Below are positions 18,959 through 27,386 of a stretch of DNA of 64,000 bases, in pieces (the first letter of the stretch is position 1; every line of letters starts with the position of its first letter). A model generated the notes under the pieces. That model had not been told where the DNA came from and did no database searches. It saw only the letters and a program-made list of their open reading frames with translations. Position numbers and translations under genes: made by a program. Source of the stretch: Planctomycetota bacterium (lineage in GTDB: Bacteria > Planctomycetota > Planctomycetia > Pirellulales > Pirellulaceae); assembly GCA_016872725.1 (NCBI GenBank), contig VGZC01000021.1, forward strand, positions 1 through 64,000. Reading direction: 5' to 3'.

Positions 18959-19375
18959 TCACTCCGTCCTTTGCACGGCGATGCGCACGCGCGTGACGCC
19001 AAGGCGCGTCAGCGCGCGGACAATCTCGTTGACGCCGCGACTCTCGCCCCGCGCATCAGCGCGGATCGTGACGGCGACCCGGCTCGCATCCCCCCTCGAC
19101 TCGGCGATCCGCTTATCGATCCGCCGGACGAAGTCGACGACCGTCACGCGCGTACCGTCGAGCACGAGCGTCTGGTCGCGGAGCACATTGACGACGATTT
19201 CGGACAATTCCGCGTCGCGGGAACCGCGGAGTTTCGGCAGCTCGACCGGTTCGTTGCGGGCCTCCGATACCTGCGAGACGGTCATGAAGAAGATCAGGAG
19301 CAGGAACACGACGTCGATCATCGGCGTCATGTTCAGTTCGATCCGGGACGCGTGCTTGTGCCTGTTCAATCGCAT
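18959..19375 (-). CDS. exbD: ExbD/TolR family protein, first copy
   Basis: This 138-residue protein carries the canonical signature IELNMTPMIDVVFLLLIFFM near residues 12-31 with the proton-relay Asp, followed by a periplasmic domain with VVNVLRDQTLVLDGTRVTV and a C-terminal LGVTRVRIAVQR strand, as in typical ExbD. TAGGAG precedes the ATG. It lies 20 bases after the ExbB gene and forms the proton channel with it. No TonB or TolA homologue is in the operon. Confidence 0.93.
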   Translation of the reverse strand: MRLNRHKHASRIELNMTPMIDVVFLLLIFFMTVSQVSEARNEPVELPKLRGSRDAELSEIVVNVLRDQTLVLDGTRVTVVDFVRRIDKRIAESRGDASRVAVTIRADARGESRGVNEIVRALTRLGVTRVRIAVQRTE

Positions 19376-19395
19376 GGACGCATGCTCCTACCGGT

Positions 19396-20277
19396 CTAGC
19401 GACGGCCGAGCGGCATCAGGATCTGCTCGACTCGTTTCCCCGTTTCGGCGACGAGCGAGTCGATTTTGTTCCGGAAATAGCTGAAGGCGACCATCACGGG
19501 GATGGCGACGACGAGCCCCATCAGCGTGGTCGTCAGCGCCTCGCTGATGCCGCCCGCGAGCTGATCGGGACGCGCGGTGGCGTGTGTCTGGGCGATGACG
19601 TTGAACGACTTGATCATGCCGAGCACCGTGCCCATGAGTCCGAGCATGGGGGCGATCGCGCCGATGACGCCAAGCACCTCGGTCTTGCGGTAAAGCCGCG
19701 CCGTCTGCTCCTCGCCCGCCTCCTCCGCCGCCGCGCGGAACTCGGCGAATCCGAATTCCGAACCGCGAAACCGCTCGAGTCCGGCGAGCACGACGTTCGA
19801 GAGCAGGCAGGTCGATCGCGGATCGAGGCAGACCTCGATCGCCTCGTCGACGCGCGATTCGCGCACGAGCGAATCGAGTTGTTCGACGACGGCGTCGGGC
19901 ATGAAGACCGTCTTTCGGATCGTCAGCGCGTGTTCGACGATCATCGCGACTCCGAGGATCGACAGGAGGAAGATCAGCAGGCCGCAGATACCGCTTTCGA
20001 GAAGCGATTGGAGGAGCGTGGTTTGGCCCGCGTCGATCGCGTCGCGCGCTTCGGTCGCGCCTTTTGCCGCGTCGGCGTCCAAGTCCGCATCGGCCCCATC
20101 CGAGCTCGACGTGCCCGAGCTCGACGTGCCCGCTCCGCTTGGCCCGGCTTCCTGAGGAATGGTCGCGGCGCGGAGCGCGTGGAGCGATGTGAATGCGAGC
20201 GCGCCGGCGAACAGCGCGGCGAACATCGGCGAGGCGAGGGGCCGATCGATCGAGCGGTTTACGGAATGACGCGTCAT
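19396..20277 (-). CDS. MotA/TolQ/ExbB proton channel family protein
   Basis: The 293-residue protein has an N-terminal export-type hydrophobic segment (about residues 16-35), a Ser/Gly/Asp-rich linker, and then the three-helix ExbB core. The core is GLLIFLLSILGVAMIVEHAL near 105-125, GVIGAIAPMLGLMGTVLGMI near 195-215 and the final ALTTTLMGLVVAIPVMVAFS near 245-265. The extra N-terminal extension with a linker is common in bacterial ExbB2-type proteins. It is the channel subunit for the two ExbD proteins encoded downstream. The Asp/Ala-rich linker is encoded partly by a 15-bp tandem duplication (about 20100-20130, giving GTSSSGTSSS). The start at 20277 has GGAG about ten bases upstream; the frame is open to 20385. 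Confidence 0.92.
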   Translation of the reverse strand: MTRHSVNRSIDRPLASPMFAALFAGALAFTSLHALRAATIPQEAGPSGAGTSSSGTSSSDGADADLDADAAKGATEARDAIDAGQTTLLQSLLESGICGLLIFLLSILGVAMIVEHALTIRKTVFMPDAVVEQLDSLVRESRVDEAIEVCLDPRSTCLLSNVVLAGLERFRGSEFGFAEFRAAAEEAGEEQTARLYRKTEVLGVIGAIAPMLGLMGTVLGMIKSFNVIAQTHATARPDQLAGGISEALTTTLMGLVVAIPVMVAFSYFRNKIDSLVAETGKRVEQILMPLGRR

Positions 20278-20302
20278 ACGGTCGAGCTCCAACAGGTGGA
20301 AT

Positions 20303-21487
20303 TCAGGGAGGTGTCGCCTCGCGGCGGACGATCCGCGCATGGTGCGTCGCTCCGAATTGTCCGAGCAATTCATTCCGCACGGCAACGCTCGCGGGAATGT
20401 CCTCCAAGTCCGATAGGCCTTTCATGGCGTCGTGGAGCGCGGCCGCGGCGAGCTCGGGATAGGCCGTTCCGTACAAGGCGGGCACGCGAAGCAGCTTGAT
20501 CGCCGCGTCGCGCCGATCGGCGCCCCGCAGGATCGCGCCGCGGCCCGAGACATAGAGCGCCGCCGCGCGGCGCAGTCCGGCTTCGGCGGGCTCGTGCCCA
20601 TCGAGGCGGCTCCAGGCCGGGCCCGGTTCACCCCGCGCGCATTCGCCGAACGCCTCGATGATGTCGCGCCAAGGCGTCCACGCGTCCCCCGAGAGTTCGC
20701 CGAGCGCGGCGAGCATCCGGTCGGTCTCCCCCGCCGCCGCCGCGAGGCTCGCATAGTAGATCGGAGCGCCGGGCGGCCACGGCCGGCGCATCGCGCCGAT
20801 CGCCGCGCCGACCCGCGGCAGTTCGCGCCGAGCCGCATCGGCGTCGAACCAGATCGGCTCGAGCGCGTCGCACAGCCCGGTCGCCGGGTCCGGAACGATC
20901 GGATGTTCGCCGGGCACCGGCAACGCCTCGCCCGGGTTCTCGACCGACCGTCGGCACTCCAGGAGAAGCAGGTACGGCTCGACCGCCGATTCACGCCTCC
21001 CCGCCGCCAAACGGCTTCGCACGACCGCTTGAAACACCAAGTGCGCCGTCCGACCGCGCCGCGCCGTGTAACGCGGATAGATCGACTCGACCGGCTCCGA
21101 CAGGCCCTCGACATCGCCGACCGACAGGCGCTGGCGGATCCGATAGAGGGCCGAGCCCAGTTCGCCGAGCATCGTGTCGAATTCCGCCTGGCCGTTCGAG
21201 ACCGTCGCTTTTTCGATTTCATCCCACGCGAGCACCCGATGATCGTCCAGCACGACACCGTCCTCGTCGAACGACACGACGGTCCGATCCGAGATGACTT
21301 CGAGTTTGCGAAGCAGGATTCGATCCGCGCCGAGCGCCGGACCGAGGACCATCGTCCCGCCCGCGAGAAGGACGACCACCTCGGCGGCGCGCCGCGCGAG
21401 GAATCCGCGTCGAACCCGCCGCGCGCGTCCGGATCGATCCATCCGATTCATCCGGCCCGTTCCGGAAACGGCGCGCCGACTATCCAT
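20303..21487 (-). CDS. Exported hypothetical protein, first gene of the ExbBD operon
   Basis: The 394-residue protein has an Arg-rich start and a signal-like segment (VVVLLAGGTMVLGPALGADR, about residues 31-50). A small beta domain follows (LEVISDRTVVSFDEDGVVLD, about 55-75), of the kind found at the start of secreted planctomycete proteins that precede ExbB. The rest is helical and rich in Ala, Arg and Glu. No known catalytic motif is seen. It lies 25 bases upstream of the ExbB gene, so it is very probably co-transcribed with it. Start choice is uncertain: in-frame ATGs at 21487 and a little downstream (near 21442) are both possible. Confidence 0.7.
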   Translation of the reverse strand: MDSRRAVSGTGRMNRMDRSGRARRVRRGFLARRAAEVVVLLAGGTMVLGPALGADRILLRKLEVISDRTVVSFDEDGVVLDDHRVLAWDEIEKATVSNGQAEFDTMLGELGSALYRIRQRLSVGDVEGLSEPVESIYPRYTARRGRTAHLVFQAVVRSRLAAGRRESAVEPYLLLLECRRSVENPGEALPVPGEHPIVPDPATGLCDALEPIWFDADAARRELPRVGAAIGAMRRPWPPGAPIYYASLAAAAGETDRMLAALGELSGDAWTPWRDIIEAFGECARGEPGPAWSRLDGHEPAEAGLRRAAALYVSGRGAILRGADRRDAAIKLLRVPALYGTAYPELAAAALHDAMKGLSDLEDIPASVAVRNELLGQFGATHHARIVRREATPP

Positions 21488-21625
21488 GTTCGACCGTCCT
21501 ATCGAGGTGCTCCTGGTCGTTTGGAAAAGGACGAAATCGCATGCGTCACCGCCGAAGAGGACCACGGGACGGTGACCCATCGATCGGGTCGGCCGCTCGT
21601 GCCTTCATTGTACGGAATGACCAGC

Positions 21626-22420
21626 CTACTCGTCCAAGTGGGCTCGGACCAGCGGATCGATCAGAGCCGTCGTGAGCAGGGGCGAGACGGCGATCGGCCC
21701 GAACGCGTACGTGTCGCCACTCACGATCGGCGCGTCGCCCGGGATCAAGTCCCGCGCGGCGTCCGACTGCAGGGGGAGAATAAACGATTCCCATTGAAGA
21801 CCGCCGGCCGGGCGCCGGGTGAGCACCATCCATTCGGCCGATCGATCCGCGTCGACCGTTTCGAGGATATCGCCGATTCGCGACAGCACCCGCGCGTCCT
21901 TCACCGAGCCGATGCGATCGCCGATCGTCCGGGTTCCTGGGTCGGCGACACGTCCGACGACGGCGAACGGGGCGCCGTTTCCGGTGGGACCGGCGAGCCG
22001 AGCGCGGTTGGCGTCGAGGCTCGTATCGCGCGGATGCACGATGGTGATCTCGTCCCCAGCGCGCACGGGTATTCCGCCGGCGATGCCCTGTTCGACCGTG
22101 AATAGGGGCAGGTACGCGACTCGGGTTGCGATTCCATCCGCGCGGCGCAAGGCCACGAGCAGCGGATCGGGTTCGCCGTCGGTCGAACGGGCGGCGCCGC
22201 CCGCGAGCAACAGGGCTTGGCGCAGCGCGAGCCGGCCGTCGCGCGGCATGGCGTACCGGCCGCCCTTGGCGACCCGGCCTCCGATCCAGACGAAAGCCTC
22301 GACCGCCTCCGCGCCGGGTTCATTCCTCCATCGATCGGCGCGCGGCATCAAGCGGCAACCGCCCGCGACGACCACGATCGCGACCGCGCTCCAGCGCGCC
22401 CATCGACGGCAAGCATCCAT
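21626..22420 (-). CDS. SLBB-like lipoprotein
   Basis: The 264-residue protein has a lipoprotein signal (SAVAIVVVAGGC, with the lipidated Cys near residue 21). Two beta-grasp-type segments follow. The first, VWIGGRVAKGGRYAMPRDGR leading into RLALRQALLLAGG, matches the SLBB layout of polysaccharide-export proteins. The second reads PVRAGDEITIVHPRDTSLD. No Wza-type Poly_export N-terminal domain is present, so it is not a complete export channel. It may be an outer-membrane or periplasmic accessory. The start at 22420 is chosen for the lipobox, since the frame is open to 22732 without conserved content. It follows the protease gene by 46 bases on the same strand. Confidence 0.6.
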   Translation of the reverse strand: MDACRRWARWSAVAIVVVAGGCRLMPRADRWRNEPGAEAVEAFVWIGGRVAKGGRYAMPRDGRLALRQALLLAGGAARSTDGEPDPLLVALRRADGIATRVAYLPLFTVEQGIAGGIPVRAGDEITIVHPRDTSLDANRARLAGPTGNGAPFAVVGRVADPGTRTIGDRIGSVKDARVLSRIGDILETVDADRSAEWMVLTRRPAGGLQWESFILPLQSDAARDLIPGDAPIVSGDTYAFGPIAVSPLLTTALIDPLVRAHLDE

Positions 22421-22466
22421 GCGAGCATCCCCCGCGCCGCGTCCGGCGGCCGCAGCATGATGGACC

Positions 22467-23507
22467 CTACAAAACGACTCCCAACCGGGCCGCGACTCGG
22501 TCCGCATGGCAGGCGATTCCGAATCCCTGATCATCGACGGCGCGGAGGACGGCGACCCATTCGTATTCCCCGCGCGGCCCCGCGCGGAGCACAGCCGCGC
22601 CGCTGTCCCCCGGCGCGGCGAATTCCGCGCGGCCATCGGTCGCGCGGATCTGAACTTGCCCGCGAACCCAAAGGACCGATCCGTCGGGCATGTGGATCGG
22701 AATCGGCAGCGATTGCACGGAGTCGGCTTCACCGACCGATAGCCCGGTACTCGCGCCGTACTTGAGCAGCGCCACGCGGTCGATCACATCCTGCCGCGTC
22801 AACGCGCCGATCCGCTTGGGCCTCGGCATGCCCGCCGCGAATCCGGAGGCCGCCGTCGATTCGGGCTCGAGCACGGCGGCATCCAACCGTTCGTCGGCCG
22901 CCCAACGATCGACAAGGCTTCGCGCGACGACCGCTTGGCCCGAATCGACCACCGGGAGTCGTTCCCGCGCGAGGTCCCCGGTCGGCCGGTCCCCCGTGAC
23001 GACATGCGCGCAGGTGATCCAGCGTTCCCGCGCGGGATCGAGGCCGTCGAGCAGGGCGAGTCCCATCGTTCCGTACATCGACGGCCGATGGTGCGGCGCG
23101 ATCGATCCTCCGGCGACGACCGTCGACCGTTCCGCGACGGCCCGGCCCGCGTGGAACCGTCTCGCGATCACATCGACGGGGACACCGTCGAGCTGCCTGG
23201 GAACACGCGGTTCGGGCAGCTCGGCCTCGGGCAATTTCCGCGCGACGTGCACACGGACGGCGAATTCACCCGTCGCGCGCCGCCCGACATACCGCAAGCC
23301 GATGTCGACCGACAGCACGCCGGGCAGGCCGCGGAGCGGCTCGGCGTATTTCTCGAACGCCAATTCGGCCCGCGCGTAGGCGACTTCGGGCGATGCGGGG
23401 ACAAGCCGGACCGAACTGCCGCTCGGAAAACGGGCGACGCTCCGCGCGGCCTTCGCGCGTCGCGTTCCTCCCGACCCCGTGCCGCGATCCGCCCGACGCT
23501 TCGCCAT
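22467..23507 (-). CDS. NAL1-like trypsin-fold serine protease
   Basis: The 346-residue protein has an N-terminal region typical of bacterial NAL1-like proteins (LPGVLSVDIGLRYVGRRATG, then VHVARKLPEAELPEPRVPRQ, near residues 61-105) and a chymotrypsin-like domain. A candidate catalytic triad can be read: His168 in WITCAHVV, Asp209 in DERLDAAVLEP and Ser302 in APGDSGAAV. No signal peptide is seen, so it is probably cytoplasmic. The function of bacterial members is not established; the name comes from the plant NARROW LEAF1 protein. The start at 23507 fits the first conserved residues. It shares strand and spacing with the SLBB-like lipoprotein but a common task is not evident. Confidence 0.7.
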   Translation of the reverse strand: MAKRRADRGTGSGGTRRAKAARSVARFPSGSSVRLVPASPEVAYARAELAFEKYAEPLRGLPGVLSVDIGLRYVGRRATGEFAVRVHVARKLPEAELPEPRVPRQLDGVPVDVIARRFHAGRAVAERSTVVAGGSIAPHHRPSMYGTMGLALLDGLDPARERWITCAHVVTGDRPTGDLARERLPVVDSGQAVVARSLVDRWAADERLDAAVLEPESTAASGFAAGMPRPKRIGALTRQDVIDRVALLKYGASTGLSVGEADSVQSLPIPIHMPDGSVLWVRGQVQIRATDGRAEFAAPGDSGAAVLRAGPRGEYEWVAVLRAVDDQGFGIACHADRVAARLGVVL

Positions 23508-23588
23508 GACCGCCGATCTCCCGGGGTGCCAGATTCCTGTCACTTCGTTCCGGACCCGTTCCATTGTAGTTGGAGCTTCGGATCGCCG

Positions 23589-24383
23589 TCAGTCGGTCCC
23601 GCGCCGTTGCGACGCGCGCGGGTCGGCCGGGACCGGCTCCCCCGACGGAACGGGCAGGCTCCATTGCATGGGAGGCGGCGGCCCCGACGGCGGGCAGAGC
23701 GGCAGGTCGACCGAATGATCGTCCACCAGGGGCAACCGGCGGATTTCCCGTACGCCGGGAGGCATGACCCACGCGTCGTGCGCCCGGTTCAGATGGCAGT
23801 TCAGGAACTCGGTCACCTGGATCTCGAAGTTCGGGTCCTCGATTTCGAACAGATTGACGGCGACCACCGATTCGATTTCCCGCAGATCGTCGCCGGCCCC
23901 CTTCGACGCGGTCCCGACACCGCCGATCAGGCCTCCCGGCGCGATCGACTCGACAAGCTTCGCGACATCCTCGATCGTCTCGTCGACGACTTTCTGCTTC
24001 ACGCGCTTGAAATACTGATCGTCGTCGCGGAACGTCACGTCGAGATCGAGGAGCCCGGACGCGGGACGCTTGAAGTCGACCGTGAAGATGCGTTCGGTGT
24101 ACCGGAATTCCGTATACACCTTTCGGATCGGGATCGGCAGGTCGATGCGGACGAATTGCTGTTTGTCGTCGCGCGCGAGGTAGTGCTTCTCCACGACGGT
24201 GACCTGCAGGTGCGTCGGGACCTTGAGCGTGATCGGAACGCCAGGCAAGTGACGGGTTTTCTGCCAACCCGTGTTGCATTCGTTCCGATGCAACATGACC
24301 GATCGGATCGACGTGCACCCGGCGGAGCATCCGATGGCGCACCCGACGGCGACGACGATCCGCAGACGGCCCAGACGATCCAT
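23589..24383 (-). CDS. Hypothetical lipoprotein
   Basis: This 264-residue protein starts with a lipoprotein signal peptide (IVVAVGCAIGCSAGCTS, lipidated Cys near residue 23). A mixed alpha/beta body follows, with VPITLKVPTHLQVTVVEKHY near 50 and RIDLPIPIRKVYTEFRYTER near 80. The C-terminus is Pro-rich (LCPPSGPPPPMQW). I recognise no family. It is probably anchored to a membrane facing the periplasm. The start at 24383 is set by the lipobox; the frame extends to 24590 without conserved text. The 184-base gap upstream holds nothing convincing. Confidence 0.62.
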   Translation of the reverse strand: MDRLGRLRIVVAVGCAIGCSAGCTSIRSVMLHRNECNTGWQKTRHLPGVPITLKVPTHLQVTVVEKHYLARDDKQQFVRIDLPIPIRKVYTEFRYTERIFTVDFKRPASGLLDLDVTFRDDDQYFKRVKQKVVDETIEDVAKLVESIAPGGLIGGVGTASKGAGDDLREIESVVAVNLFEIEDPNFEIQVTEFLNCHLNRAHDAWVMPPGVREIRRLPLVDDHSVDLPLCPPSGPPPPMQWSLPVPSGEPVPADPRASQRRGTD

Positions 24384-24567
24384 GGCGTGCGACTCCCGGG
24401 CCGTGCCCGACCCGCATGGGGATTCGACCCCGCGCCCGCCGCGGGATCTCCTTGCCAAGGATATCGTTGGCGCCGGGACGGACGGTAAACGGCGATGGGC
24501 CTGGAATGCCTGTTTTTCCGGTTCTTCCGTTCGGCTGGTAGGGGCCGTATCGGTTGTAGGGGCTCGT

Positions 24568-25443
24568 TCAACCGGCTTGGGCGGATTCACCCCGCATCCT
24601 GGGTACGATCTCCGCGAGGGTCACGGCGACGAGCATGACGGCCGCGCCGATCCACTGCGTCGGGCCGAGCCGATCGCCGCCGAGCACGACGCCGAAGAAG
24701 GCGGCGAAAACGGTTTCCAGCGTCAGGATCACGGCGACCCGCGCGGCCGCCAGCTTTTGCTGGACGACCGTTTGCACCAGGAACCCGACCGCCGTCGCCA
24801 GGACTCCCGTCAGCACGATCGCCGGGATCACGTCGCGCGGAGGCGGTCGAACCCGATCGACCAGCGGCCAGACCGCGAGGAACACGATCGTCGCGACCAG
24901 GAACTGCCCACCCGCGAACGCGGCCGCGTCGTGCCGCCGAGCGACCTGTTCGAGCAGCGCGCAGTGCAGCCCGAGGCAGACGGCGGCGCCGAGCGTCAGC
25001 AGATCGCCGAATCGCGGACGTTCCATGCCGGCACCCGTGAGCAGGAACAGGCCGGTCACGCTCAGGCACGCCGCGATCCACATCGTTCCCGGTACGGGCC
25101 GCCGAAACAAGACGCGGTTGGCGATCGGAACGAACACGACAAAGAGACCGGTGATCAGTCCGCAATGCGTCGCCGACGTCGCGGCCAATCCGAATGTCTG
25201 GAACAGGTACGACGCGGCGAGCACGCCGCCGACCAGCGCGCTGTCGCGCGCGAGGCCGACCGATCGGCGCGTCGCGAGGAACGGGCCCATGATGGCCGTC
25301 GCGAGCGCGAACCGAGCGGCGAGGAACCCGACGACGCCGTATTGCCCGGTCGCTTCCTTCACAACCAGGAACGTCCAGCCCCATACGGCCGTGACGCCGA
25401 CGAGCATGCCCGTCCAGAACCGGCGGCGGTGCGGCGTTTCCAC
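24568..25443 (-). CDS. EamA (DMT) family transporter
   Basis: The 291-residue membrane protein contains ten hydrophobic helices in two EamA halves. The first runs from GVTAVWGWTFLVVKEATGQ near residue 17 and the second from LTLGAAVCLGLHCALLEQVA near 150. It is a drug/metabolite transporter of unknown substrate. A GTG at 25443, two bases after the stop of the ABC exporter gene, is the preferred start because the basic leader and first helix follow it; an ATG at 25407 would shorten the leader by 12 residues. The close spacing suggests co-transcription with the exporter. Confidence 0.78.
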   Translation of the reverse strand: METPHRRRFWTGMLVGVTAVWGWTFLVVKEATGQYGVVGFLAARFALATAIMGPFLATRRSVGLARDSALVGGVLAASYLFQTFGLAATSATHCGLITGLFVVFVPIANRVLFRRPVPGTMWIAACLSVTGLFLLTGAGMERPRFGDLLTLGAAVCLGLHCALLEQVARRHDAAAFAGGQFLVATIVFLAVWPLVDRVRPPPRDVIPAIVLTGVLATAVGFLVQTVVQQKLAAARVAVILTLETVFAAFFGVVLGGDRLGPTQWIGAAVMLVAVTLAEIVPRMRGESAQAG

Positions 25444-25445
25444 GG

Positions 25446-27353
25446 CTATCCCTCGACCTGGAGTTCCACCATGCGGCGGTAACGATCGGCGCTGCGCATC
25501 AGCTCGTCGTGCGTTCCGATCTCGACGACGCGCCCCTGTTCGAGGACCACGATTCGATCGGCCAGCCGCACCGTGCTCATGCGGTGCGCGATGACGAAAC
25601 AGGTCCGCTCGGCGAGCAGACCGCGGAGACTCTCTTGGATGAGCCGCTCGCTCTCCGTATCGAGATTGCTGGTGGCTTCGTCGAGGATGAGGATCTTGGG
25701 ATCGGCGAGCACGGCGCGCGCGATGGCGATGCGCTGCCGCTGGCCGCCGCTCAATTTCACGCCCCGTTCGCCGATCACCGTATCGTAGGCCATGTCGAGC
25801 CGGCCGATGAATTCGTGCGCGTGGGCGAGCCGCGCCGCCGCCTCGATCCGCTCGGCCGACGCCGACCGCCGCGCGTATCCGATGTTCTGCGCGATCGTCC
25901 CGTCGAAGAGGAAGACGTCCTGTTCGACGATGCCGAGCGTTCCGCGGTAGGATTCGATCGGGATCGCGCGCAGATCGCGGCCGTCGAGTTCCACGCGGCC
26001 CTCGGTCGGATCGTAGAAGCGGGCCACGAGATTGCAAAACGTCGTCTTGCCCGCGCCGCTGCGGCCGACCAGCGCGATCGTCTCGCCCGCGCGCACGTCC
26101 AGGTCGATGCCCTCGAGAACATGCCGCTCCGACTCGGGATACCGGAACCCGACTCCCCGAAACGCGATCCCGCCCTCGATTCGGGCGCGGTCGAACGGAA
26201 CGAGCGTCGCGCCAGGGGCCGGGCGCATTTCGCGGGGTTCGGCGAGGATATCGAGGATCCGATCGAGGCCCGCCAGGCTGTTCTGGAACGTGGTCGCGCT
26301 CGCGACGAGCGTCGCCATGGGATCGAGGAGCATGGCGAGGTAGAAGAGGAACATCATGAGGTCGCCGAGCGTCAATTCGGCGCGGAGGATCCGAGCGCCT
26401 CCGTAGAAGAGGAGGAGTCCGGAGGCGAGCGGAATGGCGACTTCCCACACGAATTCGATGATGCGCGTCCACCACCAGGCGAGCAGTTGCTTGCGGATGA
26501 GCAGGTCGTTGCCTCGAACGAACCGCGCCGCCTCGCTGCGTTCCCGCGCGAAGGCCCGCACGACCCGCATGCCGCCGAACGCCTCGGTCGCGTATCCGTC
26601 GATCTCCTGCCGCTCGCTCCGCACATCGCGGTAGAGCGGCCGGATTCTGCGGATCCACGTGCGGTGGGTGAAGTAGACGACGGGTACGAGCATCATGCCG
26701 CCGAGCATGAGCCGCCAGTCGACCCACATCAGGACGAGCAGGCTGCCGATGAACTGCACGATCGCGCGCCACGGATTGTAGATCATGCTGAAGATCAGTT
26801 CGGCGACGCTCCCCGCATCCTCCCGCAAGAGGCTGCTCGCGCCACCCGACTTGAGCTGATAGACGCGGTGGAGGGGCAACCGGACGGCATGTTCGAAGAG
26901 CCGCCGGCGCAGGACGACTTGGACGCGGTTCACGCAGCGCGTCGCGTGCCAGCGGCCCCACAAATGCATGAGCGAGGAGAGGATCGAGACGCCGACGACG
27001 CCGCCCGAAAGGACGGCCAGCACGACGAGCCGGTCGGTCGACGGCACGGCCCGTTCGAGCCATCCGGGCAGCGGCCCGTTCGGGACGAGGACCGAATCGA
27101 CGGCCCATTTCGTGGCGGCGGGCGGCGCGAGCCGCAGCACGGTCGCGACCGTTAACGTGGCCAGTGCGAAGACGAGCGTCGACCGATGGCCGCGAAGCAA
27201 ACGCCAGAACTCGACGAGCAGTTCGCCGAACGACCGGTGCCGCTCGGTTTTCCTCGGCGCGTCGGCCCCCTCGTCGGCCCTTCGGCCTCCATCGCGGCGC
27301 CGCGCCCGCTCAAGGTACTCCCGAAAACGCCGCCGACTCGAGGATCCTACCAT
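25446..27353 (-). CDS. MsbA-type ABC exporter (fused membrane and ATPase domains)
   Basis: The 635-residue half-transporter has six transmembrane helices in residues about 57-365, then a nucleotide-binding domain. Walker A GRSGAGKTT is near 431, the signature LSGGQRQRIAIARA near 533 and Walker B ILILDEATSNLDTES right after it; the H-loop reads VIAHRMSTVRLADR. Layout and length fit MsbA and related lipid or drug exporters. In a genome with LpxK and LptB, lipid A flipping is a plausible job, but substrate cannot be told from sequence. It would act as a homodimer in the inner membrane. The 33-base gap to the giant surface protein gene upstream allows a shared transcript. Confidence 0.9.
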   Translation of the reverse strand: MVGSSSRRRFREYLERARRRDGGRRADEGADAPRKTERHRSFGELLVEFWRLLRGHRSTLVFALATLTVATVLRLAPPAATKWAVDSVLVPNGPLPGWLERAVPSTDRLVVLAVLSGGVVGVSILSSLMHLWGRWHATRCVNRVQVVLRRRLFEHAVRLPLHRVYQLKSGGASSLLREDAGSVAELIFSMIYNPWRAIVQFIGSLLVLMWVDWRLMLGGMMLVPVVYFTHRTWIRRIRPLYRDVRSERQEIDGYATEAFGGMRVVRAFARERSEAARFVRGNDLLIRKQLLAWWWTRIIEFVWEVAIPLASGLLLFYGGARILRAELTLGDLMMFLFYLAMLLDPMATLVASATTFQNSLAGLDRILDILAEPREMRPAPGATLVPFDRARIEGGIAFRGVGFRYPESERHVLEGIDLDVRAGETIALVGRSGAGKTTFCNLVARFYDPTEGRVELDGRDLRAIPIESYRGTLGIVEQDVFLFDGTIAQNIGYARRSASAERIEAAARLAHAHEFIGRLDMAYDTVIGERGVKLSGGQRQRIAIARAVLADPKILILDEATSNLDTESERLIQESLRGLLAERTCFVIAHRMSTVRLADRIVVLEQGRVVEIGTHDELMRSADRYRRMVELQVEG

Positions 27354-27386
27354 GCGCGTTATGGTGCCTGATCGGGTCGCGTCGGT

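Noticed and set aside
27354..27386. Immunity gene for the RHS tip
   Set aside because: The 33-base gap is too small and the next gene is an ABC exporter.
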